DNA of 64,000 bases from Fratercula arctica (taxonomy: Eukaryota > Chordata > Aves > Charadriiformes > Alcidae), in the NCBI GenBank assembly GCA_947846985.1, contig CANTUZ010000008.1, positions 23,207,352 to 23,271,351 of the forward strand, in the 5' to 3' direction. Both the position numbers and the translations under genes were made by a program. This document shows, piece after piece, positions 19,062 to 31,230 of this stretch. The notes beneath the pieces are model-generated. The model was not told the origin of the DNA, made no database searches, and saw only the letters and a list, made by a program, of their open reading frames with translations. Positions within the stretch are counted from its first letter, which is position 1, and each line of letters begins with the position of its first letter.

Positions 19062-20765
19062 ATACATCAACAAAAAGAGAGCCAGGGGAATCTCCATCCC
19101 TTACTGGATGCGGGGGGGAAAGGTGCAACCAAGGACGAGGAGAAGGCTGAGATACTTAATGCCTTCTTTGTCTCTGTCTTCAATAGTCAGAACAGCTATC
19201 CCCAGGGTGTTCAGCCTCCTGAGCTGGAAGATAAGGATGGAGAGCAGAACAACCCACCCATAATCCAGGAGGAAGTAGTCAATGATCTGCTTCTGCACCT
19301 AGACGCACATAAGTCTATGGGGCCGGATGGGATTCACCCAAGAGTACTCAGGGAGCTGGCGGGAGAGCTCACCAAGCCTCTCTCCATCATTTATCAACAA
19401 TCTTGGTCAACAGAGGAGGTACCACATGACTGGAGGGTGGCTAATGTGACGCCCATCTACAAAAAGGGTTGGAAGGAGGATCCGGGGAACTACAGGCCTG
19501 TCAGCCTGACCTCGGTCCCAGGAAAGATCATGGAGAGGATCATCTTGAGTGAGCTCTGATGGCAAATGCAGGGCAGCCAAGGGATCAGGGCCAGCCAGCA
19601 TGGGTTTAGGAAAGGGAGGTCCTGCTTAACCAACCTGATCTCCTTCTGTGACCATGTGACCCGCCTTCTGGATGCAGGGACGTTGTCTATCTGGACTTTG
19701 GTAAGGCCTTTGACAGTGTCCCCCACAGCATTCTCCTGGAGAAGCCGGCAAATCATGGCATAGACAAGTGTACTCTTCGCTGGGTTGAAAACTGGCTGGA
19801 TGGCTGTGCCCAGAGAGTTGTGATTAATGGGGTGAAATCCTCTTGGCGGCCGGTCACCAGTGGGGTCCCTCAGGGCTCAGTTTTGGGGCCAGTTTTGTTT
19901 AATATCTTTATCAATGATTGAGTGGGGGATATCAATGGGGATTGAGTGCACCCTCAGTAAGTTCGCAGACGACACCAAGCTAGGTGGGAGTGTTGACCTG
20001 CTTGAGGGTGGGAAGGCTCTACAGAGGGACCTGGACAGGCTGGATCGATGGACCAAGGCCAATTGTATGAGGTTTAATAAGGCCAAGTGCTGGGTCCTGC
20101 ATTTTGGTCACAACAACCCCAAGCAACGCTACAGGCTTGGGGAAGAGTGGCTAGAAAGCTGCCCAGCAGAAAAGGACCTGGGGGTGCTGGTGGACAACCA
20201 GCTTAACATGAGCCAGCAGTGTACCCAGATGGCCAAGAAGGCCAACAGCATTCTGGCTTGTATCAGGAATAGCGTGGCCAGCAGGAGTAGGGAAGTGATT
20301 GTGTCTCTGTACTCAGCATTGGTGAGGCCTCACCACCACTACTGTGTTCAGTTCTGGGCCCCTCTGTACAAGAGGGACGTTGAAGTGCTGGAGCATGTCC
20401 AGAGGAGAGCTACCAAGCTGGTGAGGGGTCTGGAGACCAATACATATGAGGAGAGGCTGAGGGAACTGGGCATGTTTAGTTTGGAGAAGAGGAGCCTGAG
20501 GGGAGACCTCATTGCCCTCTACAGCTGCCTGAAAGGAGGTTGTAGAGAGGTGGGTGTTGGCCTCTTCTCCCAGGTGAATAACGACTAGGACCAGAGGAAA
20601 TGGCCTGAAGCTGCAGCAGGGGAGGTTTAGTTTAGATATTAGGAAGAATTACTTTACTGAAAGAGTGGTCAGGCGCTGGAACAGCCTGCCCAGGGAGGTG
20701 GATGAGTCACCATCCCTAGAGGTATTTAAGAAACATGTAGATTTGGCAGTTCAGGGCATGCTCTA
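19062..20765 (+). pseudogene. CR1 reverse transcriptase remnant (full-length copy)
   Basis: This continues ORF2 in shifted frames. Landmarks in order: [59 protein letters not shown], the catalytic FADD (19962-19973), [19 protein letters not shown] and [18 protein letters not shown]. Breaks include a stop at 19557-19559, a deletion near 19674, a local rearrangement near 19910-19940, and a stop at 20586-20588. Remaining C-terminal sequence ([18 protein letters not shown]) is readable to about 20765. Confidence 0.88.
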
Positions 20766-20860
20766 GTGGCAGAGATTGTAGGGGGTTTTTTGTGTGTGTA
20801 TGATTGGACTCGATGATCTCAAAGGTCCTTTCCAACCATGAAGATTCTATGATTCTATGA

Positions 20861-22959
20861 AAACTGGCAGTGTTCTTTACAATGCAGCTGGAGGGATGTT
20901 GCTGTGCATGGATGTCATGCTGGGTTCAGGGTGGGTGACCTGTCCTGGTGGTCTGGGTGGCCTCTAGAGCATTTCTTAAGGGTACCTCTCTGTATTATAG
21001 AAGATAATGTGATTTAAGTGAAGGCTCTTGGGTTTAGGTAGTTACACTGCTACGTAGCTCTATTGAAGCATAAATTAAGAAAAGTCTTTAAAACACTGTA
21101 ATGCCTTCCAGTATACAAGATGCATCCAAGAAGTAAAAGTAGGGCCTGTGTGGCATATACACTGTATGAGACCACAGTGTATGCCAATGCCTGTTTTGTA
21201 TTTGTGCTTTGTACAGAAATAGGCTCTGCCATCACTGAAATAATACCTTACAGCATATTAACAGAACATTTAATGAAGGTCCATCTTTCTGCTGTGATGA
21301 TTATAAATTGATGATCAGCTGTGATGATTATAAGTTAATTTTATCTCCAGCCACACTTACGCGTTTATTGCCTGAACTTTAGTTGTTATCTGGGGAATAA
21401 CTAATTGTTGGAAGAGAGCAGAGTGATTTTGTTGTTGTTGTTGTTCCCGCCCCCTGTTGAGGGGGAGTACACTTTTTTAAATATGTTCTGACATAAAACT
21501 GTTTGGCAAGTAACAGAAACTTAGAAAAAAAACAAACCCAACAAAATTATATCAACTGGGAGTCAATACCAACTTCCTTTTTTTTTTCCAGTCCCCCCCT
21601 CTGCCCCAGCAGGAACTGTCATAAACTGCTTCACCAGCCTTTAAAGAGAAATGTAAATATAACACTGCCCTTCGCTACTAACAAGGAAGTGAGAAGATTC
21701 ACACATTTAAATATGGAGTTTAGAGCCTGAATGAGTAATTCATAATAGCAGATAATTTGCAATGTGTAAGGAGTTGAGTCATTGTCATCCCTTTCTACTC
21801 ACAGATAATCTGTGAGCTGGGTTCTGGGTGTTCAGTGAGTGATGGGTAGCTTTCAGTTCATGTTGGAAACGAATGTGTGTGTGCTGGTCTACATAATCTG
21901 AAACTCTTCCCAAGCCTTCATCTGTCATGTCCAGAGAAGTTAGTCTTTTATAACATAGCAAGAGATGACCAAGCTGTGGCAACCAAAATAAGCTCCACCA
22001 AGACTCAATTGCTTATGAAGACAACTCATGTCCACTGCCTACAAGTCTGTGTCTGTTCCTCTTTCAAGGAGGACCTCAAGAATCCTGTTCAAAGGATCCA
22101 GCTAACTGTGTCAGTGCTACACTAAATTCACTACATAAAGTAGTTCTAACCATGAGCTAAACTTCACAGAAGGCATATCAAAATGTTGGAGTACCTTGGT
22201 CGTCTCTAATTAAAAAATGAATTTTTCTAGTGTTTATAAATTCTGATACCTTTTTTCCTAAATAGTATTCAACTCTTCTTTAAAGTTGCTGATATGTCTG
22301 CATTAATCTGCCAATATTCAGAAAACATGGACACATCTTTCCTTAAGATATGCCTAGCTCCAGTGTTCAATGTTTCTTTTAAAGCAGATTGCTTCTGCAA
22401 ATAGCTTTCTACTAAGAGACAATAGGTGGAAACTGTTCACAAGAGAGGTTAAATCTGTGGTTTATTTTGATGTGTCAGTCTCTTCCTGTGTTTTAGGTGT
22501 TCTTCACGTTTTCCTAGCATTTGGCTACAAAAGTTGTCTCACCTACTTGCAAGTACAATCCAGGATAATCGTTAAATAACTTGAACTGAAAATTGTATTT
22601 TACACTCTAATGTAAATTTTGAAATTATTTCCAACTCAAAATTTACAGCAAGTTCATGCATGCAAAAGTACAGAGTTGGTGATCACAACGAGACATTAAT
22701 GGTCACATTTTTTGATAAGAAATAAATATAGTTGTCAGTGTCATCTTTCTGTGATGTTGTTGCTTATGGCTTCTCTTCAGCTGAGAACTCCATGTCTTTC
22801 AGTAAATAATGTGAATCTCAGCAGATCCTTGATGTAGCTGGTCAATGTGTTAGCTGTCTTGGTACTTAAAGTATGAAGAACAGGGATGCAAAGGGTGGTA
22901 TCTGGAAGTATCACAGTAGAATAGAGAAAATGGCAGGAGTGAAGACCAAGTCTGCAGAT
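20861..22959. other. Unique sequence, no gene seen
   Basis: AT-rich with a short TTG repeat near 21429-21445 and an A/C tract near 21522-21546. No gene or transposon recognised. Confidence 0.55.
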
Positions 22960-23398
22960 CATAGAATCATAGAATGCATTGGGCTGGAAGGGACTTTTAA
23001 AAGTCATCTAGTCCAATCCCCCTGCAGTAAACAGGGACATCTTTAACTAGATCCTTGTACAATATCATGAATCTTTAGCTAAGAGTGCTGATATCACTCA
23101 CATTTTACTTTCCTTAAGCAATTTGTTACGTTAGTTAGTGCACGGGCCCACCTCTCTAGCTTGTCCAGGTCCCTCTGGATGACATCCCATCCCCCTGGCA
23201 TTTCGACTGCACCACTCAGCTTGGTGTCATCTGCAAACTTGCTGAGAGAGCACTTGATCCCACCATCTGTATCATTGATGAAGATACTAAACAGCACCAG
23301 TCCCAGTACAGATCCCTGAGGGACATCACTTGTCACCCCCCTCCATCTGGACATTGAGCTATGGACCATTACCCTCTGGATGCGACCATCCAGCCAAT
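22960..23398 (-). mobile_element. CR1 fragment A, minus strand, with 3' end
   Basis: The left edge is the CR1 3' tail (catagaatcatagaatg, the reverse of the attctatg repeat) with the conserved tip. Unlike a full CR1, the sequence then jumps to the RT catalytic region. On the minus strand a frame (23369-23094) reads [18 protein letters not shown] and [16 protein letters not shown], so it is internally deleted by several hundred bases. The 5' side stops near 23398. Confidence 0.85.
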
Positions 23399-23702
23399 AT
23401 GTATTTTTTTAAACTAGTTACTATTAGTTACCATATGAACAGGATGGAAAGAAACTGAACTTACGAGGGGGAGGATTTTTTAAAGGGAGATCAGCTCTTA
23501 GCAGCTCTGCCATGAATGCAGGATGCCCATGAACTTGAGAAACCTCACCATCTCAATTAAGCCCATTTTCTCCTCCAAACAAAACACATTCTCCCCATCA
23601 CATAACAAAGATTCCTGCCAGTCTGCCTTCCATGTTCCAGTCTCTCCTTTTGATTACTTGTTTGGGTGCCCTCGTACTACAGCACCTTTTACCTTTCCTC
23701 CG
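23399..23702. other. Unique spacer between two CR1 pieces
   Basis: C-rich unique sequence. No repeat family recognised. Confidence 0.5.
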
Positions 23703-25530
23703 GTCCCAGTACAGATCCCTGAGGGACACCACTTGTCACCCCTCTCCATTGACCACTGCCCTTTGGATGCAACCATCCAACCAGTTCCTTATCCACCGAA
23801 CAGTCCACCCATCAAATCCATATCCCTCCAACTTAGAGAGAAGGATGTTTTGGGGGACCTTGCAGAAGTCCAGATAGATGATATCCATTGCTCTTCCCTT
23901 GTCTACTAATGTAGTCTCTCCATCACAGAAGGCCCCTAGGTTGGTCAGGCAGAACTTGTCCTTAGTAAAACAATGCTGGCTGTCTCGAATCATCTCCCTG
24001 TCCTCTGTGTGCCTCAGCATAGCTTCAGGGAGTATCTGTTCCATGATCTTCCCAGGCACAGAGGTGAGGCTGATGATAGGTTGGTAGTTCCCAGGGTCCA
24101 CCCTTTTTAAAAATGGGTGTAGTGTTTCCCTTATTCCAGTCACCAGGGACTTCACCTGACTGCCATGACTTTTCAAATAACCTGGAGAGTGGCTTGTCAA
24201 CTACATCAGCCAATTACCTCAGGACTCTGGGATGCATCTCATCAGATCCCATGGACTTGTGTATGTTCAGGTTCCTCAGGTGGTCACGAACCTTGTCTTC
24301 ACTTACAGTGGGAGGGACTTTGTCCCCTCAGGTCCCCATCTGGCTTGGGAAGTGTGAGGAGAGAGGAGAGAGGTTGGCAGTGAAGACTGAGGCAAAAATG
24401 TTGAGAACCTCAGCCTTCTCCTCATCTGTTGTTACCAGTTTGCCATTCTTGCTCATCAGAGAGGGTATGCTTTAACCTTCCTTTTCTTGTTGACATATCT
24501 GTAGAAGCCCTTCTTGTTATTCCCTTGCCAAGTTCAGCTCCAGCTGCGCTTTGGCTTTCCTGACCTCATCCCTACATAACTGGTCAGCGTCCCTGTGCTC
24601 TTCCCAGGATACCTGATCCTGCTTGAACTGCCCGTGCAGTTCCTTCTTGCCTTTTAGTTTGACCAGGAGGTCCCAATTCAACCATGCTGGTCTCTTCCCT
24701 TTCTTGCTTGATTTCTTACACCTGGGGATTGAGAGCTCTTGTGCTCTATGGAAAGTGTCCTTGAAGATCTGCCAGCTCAGCTCTGCCCCCTTGTCCCTGA
24801 GGACCGTTTCCCAGGGGGTCCTATTGACTTGAAGAGCTAGAGGTTTCCTTTCCTAAAATTCAGGGTCCTGTCTACGCTCCTTGTCTGACATGTATCCCTT
24901 GGGACTGTGAACTCCACCAGTGTGTGATCACTGCAGCCCAGGCTGCCTCCAATCTTGACATCCCTGATCAGCTCACTTGCATAGCTGACTATCAGGTCCA
25001 GTATCACATCACCTCGGGTAGGGCTGTCTATTTCCTGTCTTAGGAAGTTATCATCGAGACACTCCAGGAACCTCCTTGATTGTTTACAGCTTGCTGTGTT
25101 ACTTTTCCAGCACATGTCAGGGTGGTAGAAATCCCCCAGCAGGATGAGAGCCTTTGAGCGTGATGCCTCCTGTAGACGGAGGCTTCATCAGTAGGTTCCC
25201 CTTGATCAGGCAGCCTGTAGTAGACACCAACCACAAGGTTCCCCTTGTTGCCTCAGTCTCTAATTCCTACCCATAAGCTTTTGACTTCCTCTTGGCTATT
25301 CTTTAGGGACATCTCTTCATACTCTATCCATTTCTTAACATAGAGGGCAACACCTCTGCCCCTCCTTCCTTGCCTGTCCCTTCTGAACAGCTTGTAGCCA
25401 TTGATAGCCACACTCCAGTCACAGGATTTGTCCCACCAGGTTCAGTAATGGCCACTATATCATAGCTTTCCAGCAGCATGGTAGCTTCCAACTCCTCCTG
25501 TTTATTGCCCAACAAAGACTGAACAAGATG
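23703..25530 (-). mobile_element. CR1 fragment B, minus strand, lacking 3' end
   Basis: On the minus strand it covers most of ORF2, from the endonuclease (EELEATMLLESYDIVAITE, start near 25500) through to RT. It lacks the RT FADD region and the 3' UTR, which is unusual because CR1 copies are normally truncated at the 5' end. Its last ~80 bp overlap in sequence the right part of fragment A. Confidence 0.85.
23736..25515 (-). pseudogene. CR1 ORF2 remnant in fragment B
   Basis: Minus-strand frames at 25515-25324, 25234-25040, 25115-24837 and 24200-23736 give endonuclease pieces (VAITE; MVGVYYRLPDQGEPTDEAS; VILDLIVSYASELIRDVKIGG; CSDHTLVEF) and RT pieces ([28 protein letters not shown]). The GDFN segment is degraded and frames are broken throughout. 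It is non-functional. Confidence 0.8.
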
Positions 25531-25973
25531 AACAAGACTGCTCCAGGCCAGTTGGTGTCCCTTTTCTAAGTCCTACGGAGATGATGGACCACACTGCTTT
25601 TGTTTAGACAGAAGCAGTTGCAGAGCATGTCAAGTCTTTTTCCTCTGGTTTCTCTCCAAGGACTTGAAGAAATACATTGGGTTAGTCTTCTTCTCAGGAA
25701 GCAAAAACAAAAGTTGAAAAACAAACTTGGCCTGAACATATGAAGGACTTTCTGTGTGCGGTGGTTTTAAGACAAACAAACAAAAAACACCAGAAAAAAA
25801 CCCCAAACCCCAAATCGCAGATGTCTATAAACTTTAATTATTAAAAGGGCGATGTATGTGACAGATGCAAGGCCTTGGGAGCAAGCTGGCTCAGAAAGAT
25901 GCCAGACAGAACAGATATATGTCCTCTTCATTACTCCATTACAATATGTTGCTTAGTGTCCTGTAGGACATAG
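25531..25973. other. Unique sequence with an A/C tract
   Basis: It separates CR1 fragment B from the second provirus. An A/C-rich tract lies at 25772-25816. Nothing else recognised. Confidence 0.55.
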
Positions 25974-26278
25974 TGTCCTGGTTCTGGCGGGATAGGGTTA
26001 ATTCTCCCCAGGCTCTGGCAGGGACACAGGTATTCCATCCTATGTGAGCCATGCCCAGTCTGAGCTGCAGTTTCGGTCAGTGAGCGGTCGTATGGTGATT
26101 GTGTTTGTACATTCCTTTGTGTTCTTTTGTTGTTTTTCTTGTTCCCTTTGCTGTTGTTAAACTGCCTTTGTCTCAACCCACACGTTTTGCCTTTTTCTTC
26201 TGATTCTTGCCTGTAGGGGGGGAGTTTGAGAGAGCGGCCACATGGTTCTTTGTTGCCATCTGAGACCAAACCACAACA
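25974..26278 (+). repeat. ERV2 5' LTR
   Basis: 305 bp from tgtcctggttctggcggg to accaaaccacaaca. It shares sequence with the solo LTR at 15510-15822 and the 3' LTR at 31798. Relative to the 3' LTR it lacks a stretch of about 50 bp in U3 (near 26070). Confidence 0.88.
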
Positions 26279-26286
26279 GTCCTTTT

Positions 26287-26304
26287 TGGCACCCAACATG
26301 GGGC
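26287..26304 (+). other. Primer binding site, tRNA-Lys(1,2) type
   Basis: tggcacccaacatggggc follows the 5' LTR after 8 bases. It differs from the canonical tRNA-Lys(1,2) site at two positions, both G-to-A at former CpG sites, which is normal decay. Confidence 0.75.
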
Positions 26305-26386
26305 TTGAGGGTTGAGATAATGACAAATCCAACTAGAGCTTGTTAAAATGAATTTGTTGTGTGCATTTATTATCTGAGGTAAATAG

Positions 26387-28247
26387 TTGCTGGTCACCAT
26401 GTTGATTGGTTTGTTCTCATGGCTGTGTTATGTAAATTCATATACAGTTTATGTACTCCCCACGATGCTCTTTATCACCTCTGGGAGAGGGATCAGGATT
26501 ATCATTTTGCTGTCCTGTGTGATATCAGCTATGATAAAATCACTGTTCAAACAGTTATTTTGGGGTGTTTATGTGGTATTGCTGGCCTGCCCATACCTTG
26601 GGCACTGTCTTTTGGAATTTATTAATAATCACACCCAGTCTATGGGGGACACAGTGGGGGGACACTTTCCCCAGCTCTTTTGCCTCCCTTTTCTCCTTCG
26701 GGTCAGGTATGACAGCTTTTGAGAATTTTGAATATCCTTGGGATGCTCAAACCAGCATGTTCCTAGTGTTATCTTTGCTGAATATGTTCCAGGTCTTGCC
26801 TAGGGTTAAACAACTATTTAAGACTACCACCCAGAGATCTGCTCTGAGGCTGGATAGTCAGGGGTGGCATGGCATGTGGGAGAACATGGGCAGGTATCTA
26901 CAGAACTTCTCACCTCCAATGGTCTGTGACTTCACCTCTGAACAGTTAAAGGACCCTGATAAAGTGGTAGAATATTAGAAGGGAAAATGCTGTGGCTATT
27001 CTAGAGAGGCACAACTCACCACACTGTGCTGGGCCCTGGCCAGTATCTACCAAGCACTGCTCAATATTATGTAGCAGTCTCAGGGGAAAGGGATGGAAAC
27101 CAGACCGACAGACACTGTGGCTACTGCAACCCCTGCGACAAACACTGCAGATGAACCAGGAAACCAACCCATGCCAGTATCAGTTGCCCCTATAAAGAAG
27201 AAGTATATGAAGAAATCCATTCACTTAATAAGGGATGATGATGAACCAGGGCCATCACGAGAACAGGAGGAAGAGGCAGAACCAGAGATAATCACCTGAT
27301 CCCTATCCTTCAGCGAGCTGTGGACTATATGAAAAGATTTCAGGTGACTTTCAGCCAAGCACAGTATCACCTGTCTGCGGTGGTGCTGGGATAACGGGGC
27401 CAGTAGCCTGGAATTAGAAGGTAGGGAAGCCAGGAAGCTGGGATCCCTGTCTAGGGAAGGCAGCTTTGACAAGGTGATTGTGAAAAAGGCACAAGCCCTC
27501 GGCCTCTGGAGGCAACTCCCTTCAAGCATGAGGGAAAGATGCCCCTTCAGTGAAGATGTTGTATGTCAACCAAGCAAGTGGACCACCATGGAAAGAGGTA
27601 TCCAGTACCTGAGAGAATTAGCCGTGCAGGACATTATTTATTATGACCTGCAATGCACAGTTACCCACAGACCCCAATGAGTGCACTGCACAAGGCCCAT
27701 GTGGCGGAAGTTTGTATGAAGCACACCATTGTCATATGCCAACTCATTGGCAGTAATAGAATGGAAAGACGAAGAGGAATCAATGGTGGATGAGGTGTCT
27801 GGCCGGATCTGGCGATATGAAGAAGGTCTCTTCCCCCATTGTCTCAGCTATGGAGAAACTGTCCCAGAAGGTCCAGCAACTTGAAGAGAATATGTCCGAC
27901 TCCTCACCTGTACGGGCCAGCATCTGAGCTATTAGGAGCAGGCATTTCCCCACTCGAGAGAGAGTACAGAGGGTACACATGAGGCACCCTGTGGTTCTAC
28001 CTGCGAGACCATGGAGAGGACATGAGGAAGTGGGATGGACAACCTACTTGGATCCTGCAGACACGGGTACAGGAGTTACAAGGAAGGACAACCACAAAAG
28101 GGGATCACCCCAGGAAAAGTGCCACCCCGGTTTCCAGCTGGCAGTTCCCCAGACAGAGTAGAAGGCTTGATCTTACTTCTGATCCTCTTGAAGGAACTTC
28201 CAAGTCATTTCTGCAAGAAGTGAGCAACGGGTACTATGACCAGGATT
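26387..28247 (+). pseudogene. gag: ERV2 gag remnant
   Basis: Several frames in series. The N-terminal part (26387-26978) is unusually hydrophobic, then acidic and charged (DDDEPGPSREQEEEAEPEI, 27240-27299). A capsid-like segment runs from 27375 to 27680 (CWDNGASSLELEGREARKL; SKWTTMERGIQYLRELAVQD). A C-terminal piece (28022-28247) follows. Frame changes near 26980, 27300 and 27700 break it. No CCHC zinc knuckle is visible, which agrees with some class III elements. Gag would form the particle. Confidence 0.7.
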
Positions 28248-28299
28248 AGAGGGCCCTGCCTCTGGCCAGGTGCAGGAAAGGGACAACTGGGTTTATTGG

Positions 28300-28745
28300 A
28301 TGGTGTGGATTCGATGGCCTGGCACATCAGACCCACAGGAGTATAAGGCTCTAGGGGACACAGGTGCACAGTGTACCCTAATACCATCAAGCTATAGAGG
28401 GACAGAACCCATATTTCTGGGGTCACAGGGGGATCCCAAGAGTTGACTGTATTGGAGGCAGAAGTGAGCCTAACTGGGAATGAGTGGCAAAAGCATCCCA
28501 TTGTGGCTGGCCCAGATGCTCCATGCATCCTTGGTATAGATTACCTCAGGAGAGGGTATTTTAAGGACCCAGAGGGGTATCGGTGGGCCTTTGGCATAGC
28601 TGCCTTGGAGGCGGAGGAAGTTAAACAGTTGTCTACCTTGCCTGGTCTCTTGGAGGACTCTTCTGTTGTGGGGTTGTTGAGGGTTGAAGAACAGCAGGTG
28701 CCGATTTGCTACCACAACGAGGCATCGGCAGCAATATCACACTAA
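28300..28745 (+). pseudogene. pro: ERV2 protease remnant
   Basis: The aspartic protease active site DTGA lies at 28357-28368 within LGDTGAQCTLIPSSYRG. A second conserved motif (ILGIDYLRRGYF) is in the downstream frame (28443-28745). The two halves are in different frames, so a shift lies between about 28400 and 28443. The protease would process Gag-Pol polyproteins. Confidence 0.8.
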
Positions 28746-28789
28746 CCGAGACTCTCTGATTCCCATCCATAAGCTGATTCGTCAACTAG

Positions 28790-29820
28790 AGGTTTAAGGA
28801 GTGATCAGCAAGACTCACTTACCCTTTAACAGTCCTATATGGCCAGTGTGAAAAACTAATGGAGACTGGCAGCTAACAGTAGACTATCGTGGCCTGAATG
28901 AAGTCACGCCACCGCTGAGCGCTGCTGGACATGCTAGAACTGCAGTATGAACTGGAGTCCAAAGCAGCCAAGTGGTATGCCACAATTGATATAGCGAATG
29001 CATTTTTCTCAATCCCTTTGGCAGCAGAGTGCAGGCCACAGTTTGCTTTCACTTGGAGGGGCATCCAGTACACCTGGAATCGACTGCCCCAGGGGTGGAG
29101 ACACAGCCCCACCATTTGCCAGACTGCACTGGAACAGAGTGAAGCTCCAGAACATCCGCAATACATTGATGACATCATTGTATGGGGCAACATAGCAGAA
29201 GAAGTTTTTGAGAAAGGGGATAAAATAGTCTGAATCCTTCTGAAAGCTGGTTTTGCCATAAAATGAAGTAAGGTCACGGGACCTGCGCAGGAGATCCAAT
29301 TTTTAGGAGTAAAATGGCAAGATGCATGCCATCAGATCCCAATGGATGTGATCAACAAAATAGCAGCTATGTCTCCACCAACTAATAAAAAGGAAACACA
29401 AGCTTTCATTGTGGGTTTTTGGAGGATGCATATCCCAGATTACAATCTAATTATAAGCCCTTGATATCAAGTATCCCAGAAGATGAATGATTTTAAATGC
29501 AGTCCTGAGCAACGACAAGCTTTTGAACAAATCAAACAGGAAATAGTCCATGCAGTGGCCCTGGGGCCAGTCCAGGCAGGACAAGATGTTAAAAATGTGC
29601 TCTACACCACAGCCGGGAAGAATGGCCCTACCTGGAGCCTCTGGCAGAAAGCACCAGGGGAGACCCGAGGTCGACCCCTAGGGTTTTGGAGTCGGGGATA
29701 CAGAGGATCCAAAGCCTGCTATACTGCAATAGAAAAAGAGATATAGGCAGTATATGAAGGGGTTCGAGCTGCTTCAGATGTGGTTGGTACAGAAGCACGG
29801 CTCCTCTTACCACCTTGACT
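28790..29820 (+). pseudogene. pol: ERV2 reverse transcriptase remnant
   Basis: RT landmarks: WQLTVDYRGLNEVTPPLS (about 28868), ATIDIANAFFSIPLA carrying the first catalytic Asp, LPQGWRHSPTICQ, and YIDD (29162-29173) for the other two catalytic Asp. After a stop at 29231-29233 the thumb/connection follows (EIQFLGVKWQD; MNDFKCSPEQRQAFEQI; RPLGFWSRGYRGSKACYT). A frameshift near 28920 and stops at 29268, 29460 and 29746 break it. The catalytic residues themselves are kept. Confidence 0.88.
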
Positions 29821-29836
29821 GCTGGTACTGGTCTGG

Positions 29837-30600
29837 ATGTTCAAAGAAAGGGTCCCCACCACACATCATGCAACTGATGCTACATGGAATAAGTGGATTG
29901 CACTGATCACACAGCGAACTCGAATGGGAAACCCCAGTTGCCCAGGAATTCTGGAAGTGATCATGGACTGGCCAGAAGGCAAGGATTTTGGAATGTCACC
30001 AGAGGAGGAGGTGACGCGTGCGGAAGAGGCCCCACCATATAATAAACTGCCAGAAAATGAGAAGCAATATGCCCTGTTCACTGATGGGTCCTGCCGGATT
30101 GTGGGAAAGCATCGAAAGTGGAAGGCTGCTGTGTGGGATCCTTCATGACGAGTTGCAGAAGCCAGTGAAGGACAAGGTGAATCGAGCCAGTTTGCAGAGG
30201 TGAAAGCCATTCCGCTGGCTTTGGATATTGCCGAGCGAGAAAGATGGCCAGTACTTTATCTCTACACCGACTCATGGATGGTGGCAAATGCTCTGTGGGG
30301 ATGGTTACAGCAGTGGAAGCAGGGCAACTGGCAGCGCAGAGGCAAACCCATCTGGGCTGATGAACTATGGCAAGATATTGCTGCCCAGATAGAGAATCTG
30401 GTGAAAGTATGTCATGTAGATGCCCATGTACCCAAGAGTCAGGTCACTGAGGAACATCAGAACAACCAGCAGGTGGATCAGGCTGATAAGATTGCAGTGG
30501 CTCAGGTGGATCTGGATTGGCAACGTAAGGGTGAAATATTCATAGTTCGATGGGCCCATGACACCTCAGGCCATCAAGGAAGAGATACAACATATAGATG
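29837..30600 (+). pseudogene. pol: ERV2 RNase H remnant
   Basis: Connection sequence (THHATDATWNKWIALIT) leads to RNase H. The acidic residues are kept: Asp in LFTDGSC (30083-30085), Glu in QFAEVKA (30197-30199) and Asp in YTDSWMVANALWGW (30269-30271). The histidine region HVDAHVP is near 30414. One in-frame TGA (30146-30148, probably from CGA) splits an otherwise open frame from 29837 to 30649. Confidence 0.85.
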
Positions 30601-31230
30601 GGCTCCTGATGGACGTGACCATGGACCCTATTGCACAGGTTATCCGTGAATGTGAAACATGTGCTGAAATCAAGAAAGCCAAGCAGTTAAAGCCTTTTTG
30701 GTATGGAGGACAATGGCTGAAATATAAATATGGGGAGGTCTGGCAGATTGATTATATCACACTGCCAGAAACTCATCAAGGCAAGCGCTATGTGCTCACA
30801 ATGGTGGAAGCAACCACTGGATGGCTGGAAACATACCCTGAGCCCCATGCCACTGCCCAGAATACTATCCTGGGCCTTGAAAAACAGGATAGAATGATAC
30901 AAATGGACTGTTAAAAGCTACATTGAGAGCAATGGGTAATGGGACTTTAAAACATTGGGATGCACATTTAGCAAAAGCTACCTGGCTCGTTAATACCTGG
31001 GGATCTACCAATCGAGCTGGCCCTGACCAATCAAAACTTCCACGTACCGTAGAAGGGGATAAAGTCCCCGTAGTGCACATGAAGAATATGTTAGGGAAGA
31101 CAGTCTGGGTTAGTCCTGCCTCAGGCAAAGGCAAACCCATCCATGGGATTGCTTTTGCCCAAGGACCTGGGTGCACTTGGTGGGTGATGTGGAAGGATGG
31201 GTAAGTCTGATGTGTACCTCATGGGGATGT
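30540..31230 (+). pseudogene. pol: ERV2 integrase remnant with internal deletion
   Basis: The N-terminal zinc domain is recognisable (AHDTSGHQGRDTTYRW; CETCAEIKKAK), with a frameshift near 30600. The core keeps the first catalytic Asp (WQIDYITL, 30750-30752) and VEATTGWLETYP. After LGLEKQ (near 30888) the segment carrying the second Asp is missing, and sequence resumes near the expected third catalytic position (ata gaa tga tac). The C-terminal part (HWDAHLAKATWLVNTWGS; VVHMKNMLGKTVWVSP; GPGCTWWVMWKDG) is readable. It is non-functional. Confidence 0.85.

Larger units (their letters stand above)
16360..20860 (+). mobile_element. Near full-length CR1 LINE with 5' UTR, ORF1 and ORF2
   Basis: About 4.5 kb, close to the expected full length of avian CR1. 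It has a GC-rich 5' UTR, ORF1 (zinc-finger-like plus esterase), ORF2 (endonuclease, RT) and a 3' end with ccaaccatgaag and gattctatgattctatga. Most CR1 copies are 5'-truncated, so this is an unusual copy. ORF1 has stops and ORF2 breaks after the endonuclease, so it is not active. The 5' boundary (around 16350) is set by the composition change and is approximate. Confidence 0.88.
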
